A DNA stretch of 64,000 bases. It comes from Bifidobacterium pullorum subsp. gallinarum (GTDB lineage Bacteria; Actinomycetota; Actinomycetes; Actinomycetales; Bifidobacteriaceae). This document shows, one piece after another, positions 9,250 to 17,852 of this stretch. Every line of letters begins with the position of its first letter. Position 1 is the stretch's first letter. Location of the stretch: the NCBI RefSeq assembly GCF_000741215.1, contig NZ_JGYX01000002.1:310001-374000 (forward strand). Direction: 5' to 3'. The position numbers were made by a program, and so were the translations under genes. The notes under the pieces were generated by a model, which made no database searches, was not told the origin of the DNA, and worked only from the letters and a program-made list of their open reading frames with translations.

Positions 9250-11061
9250 TCACCAATCCACCGGAATAGCATCGGTACGCGGAGACGAGGGAGCCACCTC
9301 ATATTTCTGCATAAGGAATTCACCAATCCTGGCGAACAACGGGCCGGCGGTCAGACCGCCGAATCCGCCCTTCTGCGGATCCTTGATCACCACGGTGACC
9401 ACGAAGCGGGGGTTGTCGGCGGGGATGATGCCGGACCAGTCGCACACGATCGAGGTCAGACGGCCGTCCGCGCCGGCGACCTCGGCGGTGCCGGTCTTCG
9501 AGGCCACGCGGTAGCCGTCCACCTTGGCAACGTTGTCGTATTCCTCGGCCACCGACTCCATGGCGTTGAGCACATCCGCCGCCACCTGCTCGTCGATCAC
9601 GCGCACGGCGTCCCCGTGCTCCTCGGAGGTGACGCGCCCCTGCGCGTCGGTCACCGACTTGATCAGCGACTGCTGATGCCGCACGCCCTTGTTCGCGATG
9701 GTGGCCACCACGTTGGTCAGCTGCAGCGCGTTCACCGTGTACCCCTGGCCGAACAGCACCGTGTCCCGGGTACGGCCGTCCCAGGCGTCGGCGCCGGCCA
9801 GCATGCCATCGGATTCGCCGGGCAGGTCCAGCCCGGTGGACTGGCCGACGCCGAACTTGGTCAGGAACTCGTAGCGCTGCTCGTTGGTGTAGTTCTCCGC
9901 CGCCATCACCATGCCGACATTGGAGGAGTTCTGCAGGATGCCCGCCAGCGTCCAATGCTCGCTGCCATGGTTGGTGGCGTCGTGGAACTCCTGGCCGTTC
10001 TTGGTCATGCTGTACGGCACCGTGAACTGGTCGGTGGCCTTGTGCAGGCCGGTCTGCAGCAGTCCGGCCATGGTGATGACCTTGCCGATCGACCCGGGCT
10101 CGAAGGTCTCGCTCACCGCCTGGGAGACGTTGAGCTTGGCGTCGTCGCTGCCCGCCTCGATCTCGTCGGTGTCCTCCAGAGCGATGATCTCGTTGGTCTG
10201 AAGGTCATGCACCACGCCGATGGCCCAGGCCGCCCCGAACTCCTCCTTGCCTTCCCGCAGCACTTTCTTGACGTACCAGTTCACGTCCTGATCGATCGTC
10301 AGCGTCACATCGCTGCCGTCCACGGCCGCCTCGGAGTCGGTCATCGTGCCCGGAATCTGCTCGCCGCCGTTGCCCTGCTGATACACCTCGTATCCGTCGG
10401 TGCCGGTCAGCTCGTCGTTCATCATCTGTTCGATGCCGTTGACGCCGTTGCCCTCGTCGTCCACACCGCCCAGCAACGCGCCCAGCTGGGTGCCCGTGGA
10501 GTAGATGCGGTCGCTGCTCAGCTCGCACCACACCACGCCGGCCAGATGCAGGTCGTCGATCTTGCGCTTGAGCTCGGGGGTGATGTCCCGCTGGATCACC
10601 TGGTACCGGCTCACGCCATCCAGTTTGGCGCCGAGTTCCATGGCGTTCACACCGTCCAGCACCGTGGCCAGCAGACGCGCCACGGCGGCCGCGCCGGTGG
10701 CGCCGACGGGCTGGTCGTCGATCTGGTGGCAGTACCCCAGCGACTTGGCCTGGTTCGACCCGCAGGCCACCGGTTCGAACAGCGAGGCCGCATAGGGGTC
10801 GGCGAGCAGCGTGTACCGCTCGACGCTCTGGGCAAGCACGTTGCCGTTGGTGTCCAGGATCCGCCCGCGCTTGGCACTGATCGGCACCGTGGTGGTGCGG
10901 CTCTGGGTGGCCGCCTGCGCGGTGGAACGACCGTCCAGCAGCTGGATGCCGACGAGCCGGCCGAGGCATGCCACGGCCATGAACGCCAGAATGACACCGA
11001 TGGCCATGCACCGCTTGGCGAACCCGCTATACCTGCCGGCCCTCATCTGTCCGCGTCTCAT
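9250..11061 (-). CDS. ftsI: Septal transpeptidase FtsI / class B penicillin-binding protein
   Basis: Class B PBP that crosslinks septal peptidoglycan. The 603-residue product has a short basic tail, one membrane anchor at about residues 19-39, a PBP dimerisation domain starting with SAKRGRILDTNGNVLAQS near 62, and a transpeptidase domain with SxxK (SIGK, Ser324), SxN (SSN, 379-381) and KTG (522-524). No PASTA repeats follow. The ATG overlaps the ftsL-like stop by 4 bases (ATGA). It is the natural partner of FtsW, encoded in the same operon. Confidence 0.94.
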   Translation of the reverse strand: MRRGQMRAGRYSGFAKRCMAIGVILAFMAVACLGRLVGIQLLDGRSTAQAATQSRTTTVPISAKRGRILDTNGNVLAQSVERYTLLADPYAASLFEPVACGSNQAKSLGYCHQIDDQPVGATGAAAVARLLATVLDGVNAMELGAKLDGVSRYQVIQRDITPELKRKIDDLHLAGVVWCELSSDRIYSTGTQLGALLGGVDDEGNGVNGIEQMMNDELTGTDGYEVYQQGNGGEQIPGTMTDSEAAVDGSDVTLTIDQDVNWYVKKVLREGKEEFGAAWAIGVVHDLQTNEIIALEDTDEIEAGSDDAKLNVSQAVSETFEPGSIGKVITMAGLLQTGLHKATDQFTVPYSMTKNGQEFHDATNHGSEHWTLAGILQNSSNVGMVMAAENYTNEQRYEFLTKFGVGQSTGLDLPGESDGMLAGADAWDGRTRDTVLFGQGYTVNALQLTNVVATIANKGVRHQQSLIKSVTDAQGRVTSEEHGDAVRVIDEQVAADVLNAMESVAEEYDNVAKVDGYRVASKTGTAEVAGADGRLTSIVCDWSGIIPADNPRFVVTVVIKDPQKGGFGGLTAGPLFARIGEFLMQKYEVAPSSPRTDAIPVDW

Positions 11062-11513
11062 TGCGTTCCACCTTCACTGGGTTGATATCCGTTCAGATCG
11101 ATGGAGATGGAACCCTCCTGCGGGACCATGCCCATCTCCTGCGCACGTTCCGGCAATGACGCCTTCAGCATGTCCAGCTGCGTCTGGCGCTCCTCCACGT
11201 CCTGGCTCAACCGCTCGATCCGAGTCTGCACCTGGCTGGATTCGAAGGAGATCTCGACCATCTGCGTGCGCAAGGCCAACGCCCCCAGCAGGGTGCCGAC
11301 CAGGAACACGATGGCGATGGTGATGTGCAGCAGCGGTGTGGTCTTCGTCCTGGTCCATTCCAGCAGACGTTTGAAACCGCGCGCCGCCGAGCCGGCCCCG
11401 GCCCGCTGACCGTTGACCACGTGCAGTTGCGGACGCGACTGCGGCGCGCCGTCCCGGTCCGGGCGTCCCGCGGGCGCCGCCGAGGAATGCACGCTTCGTG
11501 CCTGTGCAGCCAT
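11058..11513 (-). CDS. ftsL: FtsL-like cell division protein
   Basis: Small bitopic membrane protein of 151 residues with a basic, disordered-looking N-terminus of about 58 residues, one membrane helix (LLHITIAIVFLVGTLLGAL) at roughly 60-80, then a coiled-coil stretch (SSQVQTRIERLSQDVEERQTQ) that matches the FtsL/DivIC design. Sequence similarity within FtsL is low; the call rests on topology and position between rsmH and ftsI. Two consecutive ATGs (11516 and 11513) overlap the rsmH stop; I prefer 11513 because the GGGGGA upstream is then 5 bases away. Confidence 0.85.
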   Translation of the reverse strand: MAAQARSVHSSAAPAGRPDRDGAPQSRPQLHVVNGQRAGAGSAARGFKRLLEWTRTKTTPLLHITIAIVFLVGTLLGALALRTQMVEISFESSQVQTRIERLSQDVEERQTQLDMLKASLPERAQEMGMVPQEGSISIDLNGYQPSEGGTQ

Positions 11514-12535
11514 CATCGTCCCCCTTCGTAGTGTCGCGGCTCCGCGGCGGACGCGAAGGTGCGCCGCCATCGCTGCGGAATCGGTCGCGTCAGTTCCACG
11601 CCCCGCAACCGGACGGATGCGGAACGCGGGTTATGCGCGATCTCCCCCTCGTCGGCCTTGACCGCGCCTCGGGTCAGATCCCTGAAGAACGGCTGGGCGT
11701 CGGGAGGGATGACCGGCAGGCCCGGCGGCACATCGGCCGCCAGTCCCTGCGCCATGAACGTCTTGACGGTTTTGTCCTCCAGCGAATGGTACGACTCCAC
11801 CACCAGACGGCCGCCCACGGCCAGCCGGTTCGCAGCCTGCGGCAGCGTGGACGCCAGCTTGTCCAGCTCGCCGTTCACCTCGATGCGCAATGCCTGGAAC
11901 ACCCGCTTGGCCGGATTGCCCGCGGGCCGATGCGCCTGCGGGATCACCTCGTCCACCAACGCGCTCAACTGCGCCGATGTGTGCAACGGCTCCCTGTCCC
12001 GCCGCTGGACGATCCGCCGGGCGATCTGCCGGGCGTACCGCTCCTCGCCGTACGTTCTGAAGATCCGCGTCAACGCCGGCTCGTCATACTCCGCGAGCAC
12101 GCGTTCGGCCGTCAACGGCTGCGACACGTCCATCCTCATATCCAACGGCGCATCGTGGCTGTACGAGAACCCTCGCTCCGTCTCGTCGATCTGCAGGCTC
12201 GACAACCCCAGGTCCATGAACACGGCGTCCACGCGCCTCACGCCGACGTCGTCCAGCACCTGCGAGAACGCATCGAACGCGGCATGCACCGGGGTGAACC
12301 GGTCCGCCAGGCCCTCCGCGCGCACGCGTTCGGTGGCCATCGCCAGCGCCTGGGCGTCCCGGTCGATGCCGATCAGACGCGCCCGGGGCGAGGCCTTGAG
12401 GAACGCGATGGTATGTCCGGCCAATCCCAGGGTGCAGTCCACGGCCACGGCGCCGTCATGGTCCAGCGCCGGCGCGACCAGCTCGACGCAGCGTTCGAGC
12501 AGCACGGGTTGATGGATGGTTGCATAGTCGTTCAT
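11513..12535 (-). CDS. rsmH: 16S rRNA (cytosine1402-N4)-methyltransferase RsmH (MraW)
   Basis: S-adenosylmethionine-dependent methyltransferase modifying C1402 of 16S rRNA in the decoding centre. The 340-residue product begins with the family hallmark HQPVLLERCVELV, followed by the SAM-binding region VDCTLGLAGHT and GIDRDAQAL, and has the conserved C-terminal YHSLEDKTVKTFM motif. The ATG at 12535 overlaps the mraZ stop by one base (TGATG). It is the second gene of the dcw operon, its usual place. Confidence 0.96.
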   Translation of the reverse strand: MNDYATIHQPVLLERCVELVAPALDHDGAVAVDCTLGLAGHTIAFLKASPRARLIGIDRDAQALAMATERVRAEGLADRFTPVHAAFDAFSQVLDDVGVRRVDAVFMDLGLSSLQIDETERGFSYSHDAPLDMRMDVSQPLTAERVLAEYDEPALTRIFRTYGEERYARQIARRIVQRRDREPLHTSAQLSALVDEVIPQAHRPAGNPAKRVFQALRIEVNGELDKLASTLPQAANRLAVGGRLVVESYHSLEDKTVKTFMAQGLAADVPPGLPVIPPDAQPFFRDLTRGAVKADEGEIAHNPRSASVRLRGVELTRPIPQRWRRTFASAAEPRHYEGGR

Positions 12536-13044
12536 CAGAATTCCACCGCCGGTAGTACGTCGTTCTCGATATCGGAGTAGCGCTGCTCCTTCTCCGCCAG
12601 ATACGTCTGCCACGCCTCGCGGTTCCAGATCTCGGCACGCGTGCCCACGCCAATCACCACAATGTCCTCCCCCAGATCCGCATAATCCCGCAGAATCTGC
12701 GGCACCAGCACACGGCCTTGCTTGTCGGGCACCTGGTCGGACGCGCCCGACAGGAACACGCGCAGGTAGTCGCGGGTGTCCTTGTCCCCCACCGACGCAC
12801 GCTGGATCTGCATGGCCATATGCCGAAACTGGCTGATCGGCAGCAGATACACGCACCGTTCCTGGCCTCGGGCCAGCACCACGCCGCGGCCGAGCATGGA
12901 ACGGAACTTGGCCGGCAACGCCATGCGTCCCTTCGCGTCGATCTTCGGCGTGAACGTGCCCAGCAGCAACGGCGGCAGCTGCAGCATATCCATGTCATCC
13001 CCGCCTGCGGGAGGTTGCTGCTGTGCAAAGACGTCGTCATTCAC
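12535..13044 (-). CDS. mraZ: Transcriptional regulator MraZ
   Basis: DNA-binding protein with two AbrB-like SpoVT folds that represses the dcw operon it starts. The repeats are visible as FTPKIDAKGRMALPAKFR near residues 30-47 and VPDKQGRVLVPQILRDYADL near 105-125. I chose a GTG start (VNDDVFAQQQ, 169 residues) because GGAGG lies 7 bases upstream; an ATG 29 codons further up lies within the operator region. The promoter region just upstream holds four GTGG boxes at exact 10-bp spacing, the layout expected for MraZ autoregulation. Confidence 0.93.
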   Translation of the reverse strand: MNDDVFAQQQPPAGGDDMDMLQLPPLLLGTFTPKIDAKGRMALPAKFRSMLGRGVVLARGQERCVYLLPISQFRHMAMQIQRASVGDKDTRDYLRVFLSGASDQVPDKQGRVLVPQILRDYADLGEDIVVIGVGTRAEIWNREAWQTYLAEKEQRYSDIENDVLPAVEF

Positions 13045-13097
13045 AGCCCCACCTCCTTCAGCCTGGCATTGGGTACACTCCGACCTGGGTCGCTTCA

Positions 13098-13131
13098 CCA
13101 CTTTACCCCACGACTTTCCACAAAACCCCAC
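13098..13131 (-). promoter_or_regulatory. MraZ-type operator: four GTGG boxes at 10-bp spacing
   Basis: Read on the minus strand, GTGG begins at 13131, 13121, 13111 and 13101, one helical turn apart; the first and third copies are GTGGGG. Known MraZ operators are TGGGN direct repeats separated by 5 bases, which is this layout. The array ends 54 bases before the chosen mraZ start. Autoregulation of the dcw operon is inferred. Confidence 0.75.
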
Positions 13132-13140
13132 TTATCCACA
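13132..13140 (+). promoter_or_regulatory. Perfect DnaA box (TTATCCACA) upstream of mraZ
   Basis: TTATCCACA matches the strongest bacterial DnaA box consensus exactly and directly abuts the MraZ-type array. A related TTCCACAAA lies at 13116-13125. A single 9-mer can occur by chance, but in GC-rich DNA an AT-rich perfect match inside a key promoter is suggestive of DnaA control or titration. Confidence 0.5.
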
Positions 13141-13306
13141 AAACACTTACCCTTTTCCGATGGTTTTCCCACTTGAGGACGCATATCGACGAGACAGACG
13201 CCGCGGCGGTCCGCCTCACAGGCGTCGCTCGCCGCAATCCGGACGATTCGTAGCGGCCTTGCGGTACATTGGATTGCCTGAGTTTTCGGAGGAAGGGACA
13301 GTACAT

Positions 13307-15586
13307 ATGCCGGGTTACGCCGAACAGTTGCAGGAGGAGCAGCACGCCGTCGACCGCGCCTACGGTCGCCTCGACGCCCTGCGCGCGCAGGCTCGCGCAC
13401 GGCTTGACGCCGTCAGGGCCGCCGGTTCGCACGGCTCCCCCACCCAGCGCACCGAGCGCGATTCGTTCGCCACCATGTACGAGGACCGTCTGACGCAGCT
13501 GCGTGCCGTGGAGGACCGCCTGATCTTCGGCCGGCTCGACAACACCGCCGGCGAGCGCCGCTACATCGGGCGCATCGGCCTGTCCAGCGAGACGCATGAG
13601 CCGATCCTGACGGATTGGCGAGCGGAGGCCGCCCGCCCGTTCTACGAGGCGACCCCATCGCACCACGGTGACATCGTCATGCGTCGCCATATCACGCTGA
13701 ACTTCCGCGAGGTGGTGGGCGTAGAGGATGAGGTGCTCGACGTGCATTCCGAGCAGGTCGGCAAGGCCTCGTCCGCCGGCACGCTGACCGGCGAGGGCGC
13801 GCTGCTGGCCTCGCTGAGCTCGCGGCGCACCGGCAAGATGACCGATATCGTGGCCACCATCCAGGCCGAACAGGACCGCATCATCCGTTCCGACCTCGGC
13901 CATGCCGTCGTCGTCCAGGGCGGACCGGGCACCGGCAAGACCGCGGTGGCGCTTCACCGCGCCGCCTACCTGCTGTACACCCACCGCAGCATGCTCGACC
14001 GCTCCGGCGTGCTGGTCATCGGCCCCAGCTCGGCGTTCCTACACTACATCGATCAGGTCCTGCCCTCGCTCGGCGAGACCGGTGTGGTCAGCCGCACCAT
14101 CGCCGACCTGATCCCCGGATTCAACGCCACCGCCACCGATACGCCCCGGGCCGCCCAACTCAAGGGCGAGCAGCGCATGGCCAAGGCCATCGCCAACGCC
14201 GTCGCCGCGCGCGAACGCGTGCCCCGTACCCTGCCGGTGGTCCGTATCAACGGGTTCGCGGTCGCCATGAAGCCCTCCGACGTCGAACAGGCCATCGCTG
14301 ACGCGCGGCGCACACGCCAGCCGCACAACAAGGCGCGCGAGACCTTCGTCCGCAGCATGCTGGAGGCCTTGCGCGCCCGATACGTCGAACAGCTCGACTA
14401 CACCCCGGAGCAGCCGGAGCTCACCGACGTCATGCAGCAGCTGCGCATGAACGACACCGTCAGGCACACGTTGAATCTGGCCTGGCTGCCGATGACCGGC
14501 CCGTGGCTGATTGACCAGCTGTTCTCCAAGCCTGCCCAGTTGCGGCGGTTCGCACCCTGGTTGTCCGATGACGACATCGCCGCGCTGACCCGAGACAAGG
14601 GTGCCGCGCTGACCCAGTCGGACATCCCGCTGCTGGACGAGGCCATGGAGCTGCTGGGTCCCGATCCGCGTGCGGCGGCCCGCAAGGCGGCCGCCGACGC
14701 GCAGCGCGCCGAAGAGGAGCAGTACGCGCGGGACACCTTGGCCCAGGCCGGCATCGGCTCCGGCATCGTGACCTCGCAGATGCTCGTCGACCAGATCAAC
14801 GGCATGGATGCGGAGCTCACCGCACAGCGCGCCGCGGCCGACCGCGAATGGACGTACGGGCACATCGTGGTGGATGAGGCACAGGAGCTCACCGCGATGG
14901 ACTGGCGTATGCTGATCCGCCGCTGCCCTTCGCGCTCATTCACGATCGTGGGCGATGTGGCGCAGACCTCGGCGCTGGGCGGCACACGCGCCTGGCGGCA
15001 CACGATGGACCGGCTCTTCGGCGAGGACAACTGGGACCTCAACGAGCTGACGATCAACTACCGCAACCCGCAGGAGGTTTCGGACCTGGCGTCTCGATTC
15101 GCCCGTTCCGAAGGCCTGTACATCTCCACGGTGAACGCGGTGCGCACGATGCCCGACTCGGTCGAGCGGCTGACCGTGCCGACCGAAGCCGAGCTGCATG
15201 CCGCCGTGGCACGGCAGGTGGTGGCCCTGACCGACCGCTTCGTCTCGTCGGACGGCACGGGCCGGGTGGCGGTTATCGTGCCGCAGACACGGCTCGCCGA
15301 TTTCCGCGGCACGGTGCGCACGGCGCTGCAGGAGGCGTTCAGCGATCAGGAGTTCGCGCGTCTTGACGCGCAGAGCGCGTGGGACGAGCAGGTCTGCGTC
15401 TGCACCACACAGGACGTCAAGGGTCTGGAATACGACGCGGTTATGGTGGTCCAGCCCGCGGCGATCGACCAGGAGGCCCCCTCGCGCCTGACCGCGGCGG
15501 CCGACCTGTATGTGGCGATGACCCGACCGACCCAGCGTCTGCTTATACTGCGGACAAACGCGGACGAATCCGAACTGCCGCTATAG
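13307..15586 (+). CDS. HelD/HelR-like superfamily 1 helicase (RNA polymerase recycling factor)
   Basis: Large ATPase of 759 residues. An N-terminal helical arm with many Ala, Arg and Gln (about 1-60) resembles the HelD coiled coil that enters the RNA polymerase secondary channel. UvrD/Rep motifs follow: Walker A GGPGTGKTAVALHRAAYLLY at about residue 205, Walker B HIVVDEAQELTAMDW near 520, a GDVAQTSALGGTRAW motif, and a terminal VAMTRPTQRLLIL motif VI. In actinobacteria this family frees stalled RNA polymerase from DNA and can protect against rifamycins. The start at 13307 (MPGYAEQLQ) follows GGAGGAAGGG. It is divergent from mraZ, and serA begins 9 bases after its stop. A plain DNA-repair helicase is the alternative. 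Confidence 0.85.
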   Translation: MPGYAEQLQEEQHAVDRAYGRLDALRAQARARLDAVRAAGSHGSPTQRTERDSFATMYEDRLTQLRAVEDRLIFGRLDNTAGERRYIGRIGLSSETHEPILTDWRAEAARPFYEATPSHHGDIVMRRHITLNFREVVGVEDEVLDVHSEQVGKASSAGTLTGEGALLASLSSRRTGKMTDIVATIQAEQDRIIRSDLGHAVVVQGGPGTGKTAVALHRAAYLLYTHRSMLDRSGVLVIGPSSAFLHYIDQVLPSLGETGVVSRTIADLIPGFNATATDTPRAAQLKGEQRMAKAIANAVAARERVPRTLPVVRINGFAVAMKPSDVEQAIADARRTRQPHNKARETFVRSMLEALRARYVEQLDYTPEQPELTDVMQQLRMNDTVRHTLNLAWLPMTGPWLIDQLFSKPAQLRRFAPWLSDDDIAALTRDKGAALTQSDIPLLDEAMELLGPDPRAAARKAAADAQRAEEEQYARDTLAQAGIGSGIVTSQMLVDQINGMDAELTAQRAAADREWTYGHIVVDEAQELTAMDWRMLIRRCPSRSFTIVGDVAQTSALGGTRAWRHTMDRLFGEDNWDLNELTINYRNPQEVSDLASRFARSEGLYISTVNAVRTMPDSVERLTVPTEAELHAAVARQVVALTDRFVSSDGTGRVAVIVPQTRLADFRGTVRTALQEAFSDQEFARLDAQSAWDEQVCVCTTQDVKGLEYDAVMVVQPAAIDQEAPSRLTAAADLYVAMTRPTQRLLILRTNADESELPL

Positions 15587-15595
15587 CATGGGGTT

Positions 15596-16795
15596 ATGCC
15601 TCAAGCACTGTTATTGGAGAATATTCATCCGTTCGCGGCCGAGTCCCTGCGCAAGCATGGGTTCGATGTCGTCACGCTCAAGGGCGCACTGAACGAGGAC
15701 GAGCTGATCGACGCGCTGGACGGCGTGGATCTGCTCGGCATCCGCTCCAAGACCTCGGTGACGCGCAAGGTCATCGACGCCCGCCCCGGTCTCTCGGCGG
15801 TCGGCTGCTTCTGCATCGGCACCAACCAGGTCGATCTGGAGTATGCGGGCACGCACGGCGTGGCCGTGTTCAACGCGCCGTATTCGAACACGCGTTCCGT
15901 GGTCGAGCTGGTGATCTGCGACATCATCTGCCTGATGCGGCGCGTACCCGCCCACACCCATCATCTCAAGCACGGGCTGTGGGACAAGTCGGCGTCCGGA
16001 TCGCATGAAGTGCGGGGCAAGACGCTGGGCATCATCGGCTACGGCAACATCGGCGCACAGCTGTCGGTGCTGGCCGAAGCGCTGGGCATGCGCGTGGTGT
16101 TCTATGACATTGACGAGAAGCTGGCGTTGGGCAACGCCCACCGCTGCGACACCCTGGAGGAATTGCTCGAACAGTCCGATGCGGTCACGTTGCATGTGGA
16201 CGGGCGCAAGTCGAACATCGGGTTCTTCGGCGAGGACCAGTTCGCCGCCATGAAGCAGGACGCGATCTTCATCAACTGCTCCCGGGGGTTCGTGGCCGAT
16301 CTCGATGCGCTGAAGCGGCATCTGGATTCGGGGCATCTGTCCGGCGCCGCGGTGGATGTGTGGCCGGTGGAGCCCAAGAAGACCGGCGATCCGTTCATCA
16401 CGCCGCTGGCCGATATGGACAATATGGTGCTGACGCCGCATATCGGCGGCTCCACGCTGGAGGCCCAGGAATCCATCGGCCATTTCGTGACGCAGCGGCT
16501 TGAGGATTACTGGACCAGGGGGGCCACGTCGCTGTCGGTGAATTTCCCACAGCTGGCCCTCGGCGACTGCGCCGGCGCAGCCCGCATCATCCACCTCCAC
16601 GCCAACCTGCCCGGCGTGCTGGCCGATATGAACAACGTGCTCGGCGACGCGAACATCAACATCTCCGCGCAGTCGCTCGGCACGCAGGGCTCGCTGGGTT
16701 ATGTGGTCACCGACGTGTCACAGGTGCCGGACGACGCGACAATGGACGCCATCGCGGCGATCGAGGGCACGATTCGCACACGCGTGATTCGCTGA
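15596..16795 (+). CDS. serA: D-3-phosphoglycerate dehydrogenase SerA
   Basis: Oxidises 3-phosphoglycerate to phosphohydroxypyruvate, the first step of serine synthesis. The 399-residue product has the substrate domain, the NAD-binding motif GIIGYGNIGAQL near residue 145, catalytic-region motifs INCSRGFVADLDAL (Arg) and LTPHIGGSTLEAQ (His), and a C-terminal ACT domain (LPGVLADMNNVLGDANINI) expected to bind serine for feedback control. It lacks the long intervening domain of mycobacterial SerA, so it is of the short E. coli-like type. It starts 9 bases after the HelD-like gene; a TATACT at 15544-15549 could be its own -10 element. Confidence 0.93.
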   Translation: MPQALLLENIHPFAAESLRKHGFDVVTLKGALNEDELIDALDGVDLLGIRSKTSVTRKVIDARPGLSAVGCFCIGTNQVDLEYAGTHGVAVFNAPYSNTRSVVELVICDIICLMRRVPAHTHHLKHGLWDKSASGSHEVRGKTLGIIGYGNIGAQLSVLAEALGMRVVFYDIDEKLALGNAHRCDTLEELLEQSDAVTLHVDGRKSNIGFFGEDQFAAMKQDAIFINCSRGFVADLDALKRHLDSGHLSGAAVDVWPVEPKKTGDPFITPLADMDNMVLTPHIGGSTLEAQESIGHFVTQRLEDYWTRGATSLSVNFPQLALGDCAGAARIIHLHANLPGVLADMNNVLGDANINISAQSLGTQGSLGYVVTDVSQVPDDATMDAIAAIEGTIRTRVIR

Positions 16796-16813
16796 TCGCT
16801 GCCGGCGATCGGC
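16791..16813. terminator. Hairpin between convergent serA and nrdR
   Basis: A 9-base-pair stem (one G-T pair; core GATCGC with GCGATC) around a 5-base loop occupies almost the whole 19-base gap between the two stop codons and extends into the serA end. It could terminate both transcripts, though no T tract follows on either strand. Confidence 0.4.
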
Positions 16814-16814
16814 G

Positions 16815-17267
16815 TCATTCCGCCTGATGCATCCTCAATTGATCGATGGCCTGCTGGAAATCCTCCAGGCCATCGAAATTCTGGTAGACGCTGGCGAACC
16901 GCAGGTACGCCACAACGTCGAGTTCGCGTAGCGGTTCCAGGATCGCACGGCCCACGTCCTCGGACCTGACCTGGGCCAGCCCCCTGGAGCGCAGGTCCTC
17001 CTCCACGCGTTGTCCCAATGCCTTGAGATCGTCCTCGTTGATCGGGCGCCCCTGACAGGCCTTGCGCACTCCGGAGATGACCTTGTTGCGGTCGAATGGC
17101 TCCACATTGCCGGAATTCTTCAATACCAGCAACATGGTGGATTCAACGGTGGTGAACCGCTTCCCGCAATGCGTGCATTCACGACGGCGGCGAATCGAGT
17201 GGCCGTCATCGCTGATACGCGTATCGACGACCTTCGTATCGGGGTTTTGGCAAAACGGACAGTGCAT
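16815..17267 (-). CDS. nrdR: Transcriptional repressor NrdR
   Basis: Nucleotide-sensing repressor of ribonucleotide reductase genes. All family parts are present in 150 residues: a zinc ribbon with Cys3, Cys6, Cys31 and Cys34, the linker RRRRECTHCGKRFTTVE, and an ATP-cone domain (VLKNSGNVEPFDRNKVISG) that senses ATP/dATP. It is convergent with serA and follows the LysM gene 42 bases upstream. The nrdR-LysM-lexA neighbourhood is common in actinobacteria. Confidence 0.96.
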   Translation of the reverse strand: MHCPFCQNPDTKVVDTRISDDGHSIRRRRECTHCGKRFTTVESTMLLVLKNSGNVEPFDRNKVISGVRKACQGRPINEDDLKALGQRVEEDLRSRGLAQVRSEDVGRAILEPLRELDVVAYLRFASVYQNFDGLEDFQQAIDQLRMHQAE

Positions 17268-17309
17268 GGCCTCAAGAATACCCCGAACGGGTGGATTCCA
17301 AGCGTGTCG

Positions 17310-17696
17310 CTATGCCAACGGCACCACGATGCGCTGCCCTGTCTGCAACGCGGACGACGGGAGGTTGTTCAGCGCCTTCAGCTGTTCCACCGTTTCCGAC
17401 ACGTCGCCGCCTTCCGGCGTGATCGACGAGGCATAGACCCACAGCGTATCCCCCGGGCGAACCGTGTACGTCGTCACCTGCATGGCGCCCAAGTCCGACC
17501 GCGCGTCCCGTGCGCCGATCATGCCGAGGCAGCCCCATGCCAGAAGAGCGGACAGTACCACCGCAATCACGCGTCCGCGCACCGTCAACCGCCCATGCCG
17601 CGCAGCCGCAGCGCCACGCGTATGATGTTCCGCCCCCACAGTGGCACGACGCCCCGCCGCAGCATTGGTGTCTGCAATCCTTGTTTCGATCACCAT
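17310..17696 (-). CDS. LysM-domain membrane protein divergent from lexA (candidate SOS division inhibitor)
   Basis: 128-residue single-pass protein: a basic cytoplasmic N-terminus of about 40 residues, a membrane helix (RVIAVVLSALLAWGCLGMIG) near 40-60, and an extracellular LysM peptidoglycan-binding domain starting TYTVRPGDTLWVYASSI and ending QTGQRIVVPL. The start at 17696 is chosen over the ATG at 17708, which abuts the AAAGGA. Position and design match Rv2719c/ChiZ of Mycobacterium tuberculosis and resemble the role of DivS of Corynebacterium, SOS-induced proteins beside lexA that slow division. Two perfect LexA boxes lie 20-47 bases before its start, so DNA-damage induction is likely. 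The division-arrest role is inferred. Confidence 0.85.
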   Translation of the reverse strand: MVIETRIADTNAAAGRRATVGAEHHTRGAAAARHGRLTVRGRVIAVVLSALLAWGCLGMIGARDARSDLGAMQVTTYTVRPGDTLWVYASSITPEGGDVSETVEQLKALNNLPSSALQTGQRIVVPLA

Positions 17697-17715
17697 GACT
17701 ACCACCATTCCTTTC

Positions 17716-17797
17716 GAACATGTGTTCTATCGAACATCTGTTCTGATTCTCGCACAGATGTTCGACAACCACAACCCACAAACTCGAACAGATGTTT
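17716..17797. promoter_or_regulatory. Cluster of four LexA (SOS) boxes between the LysM gene and lexA
   Basis: The Gram-positive SOS palindrome GAACNNNNGTTC occurs perfectly at 17716-17727 (GAACATGTGTTC) and 17732-17743 (GAACATCTGTTC), and with one mismatch at 17752-17763 (GCACAGATGTTC) and 17786-17797 (GAACAGATGTTT). The first two are nearest the LysM gene; the fourth overlaps the lexA -35 element. Both flanking genes should be repressed by LexA. Confidence 0.92.
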
Positions 17798-17824
17798 GAT
17801 TTCACATGGTTTTCACGTTATGCT
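17796..17824 (+). promoter_or_regulatory. lexA promoter
   Basis: TTGATT at 17796-17801 and TATGCT at 17819-17824 are separated by 17 bases, a good vegetative sigma-factor promoter. The -35 element overlaps the last two bases of the fourth LexA box, which fits autorepression. The lexA start codon lies 29 bases further on. Confidence 0.65.
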
Positions 17825-17852
17825 GGAAACAACCGCAACGAAAGGAGCAGCC

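Noticed and set aside
13141..13306. Search for a rifamycin-associated element upstream of the HelD-like gene
   Set aside because: No inverted repeat resembling that element is present in the gap.
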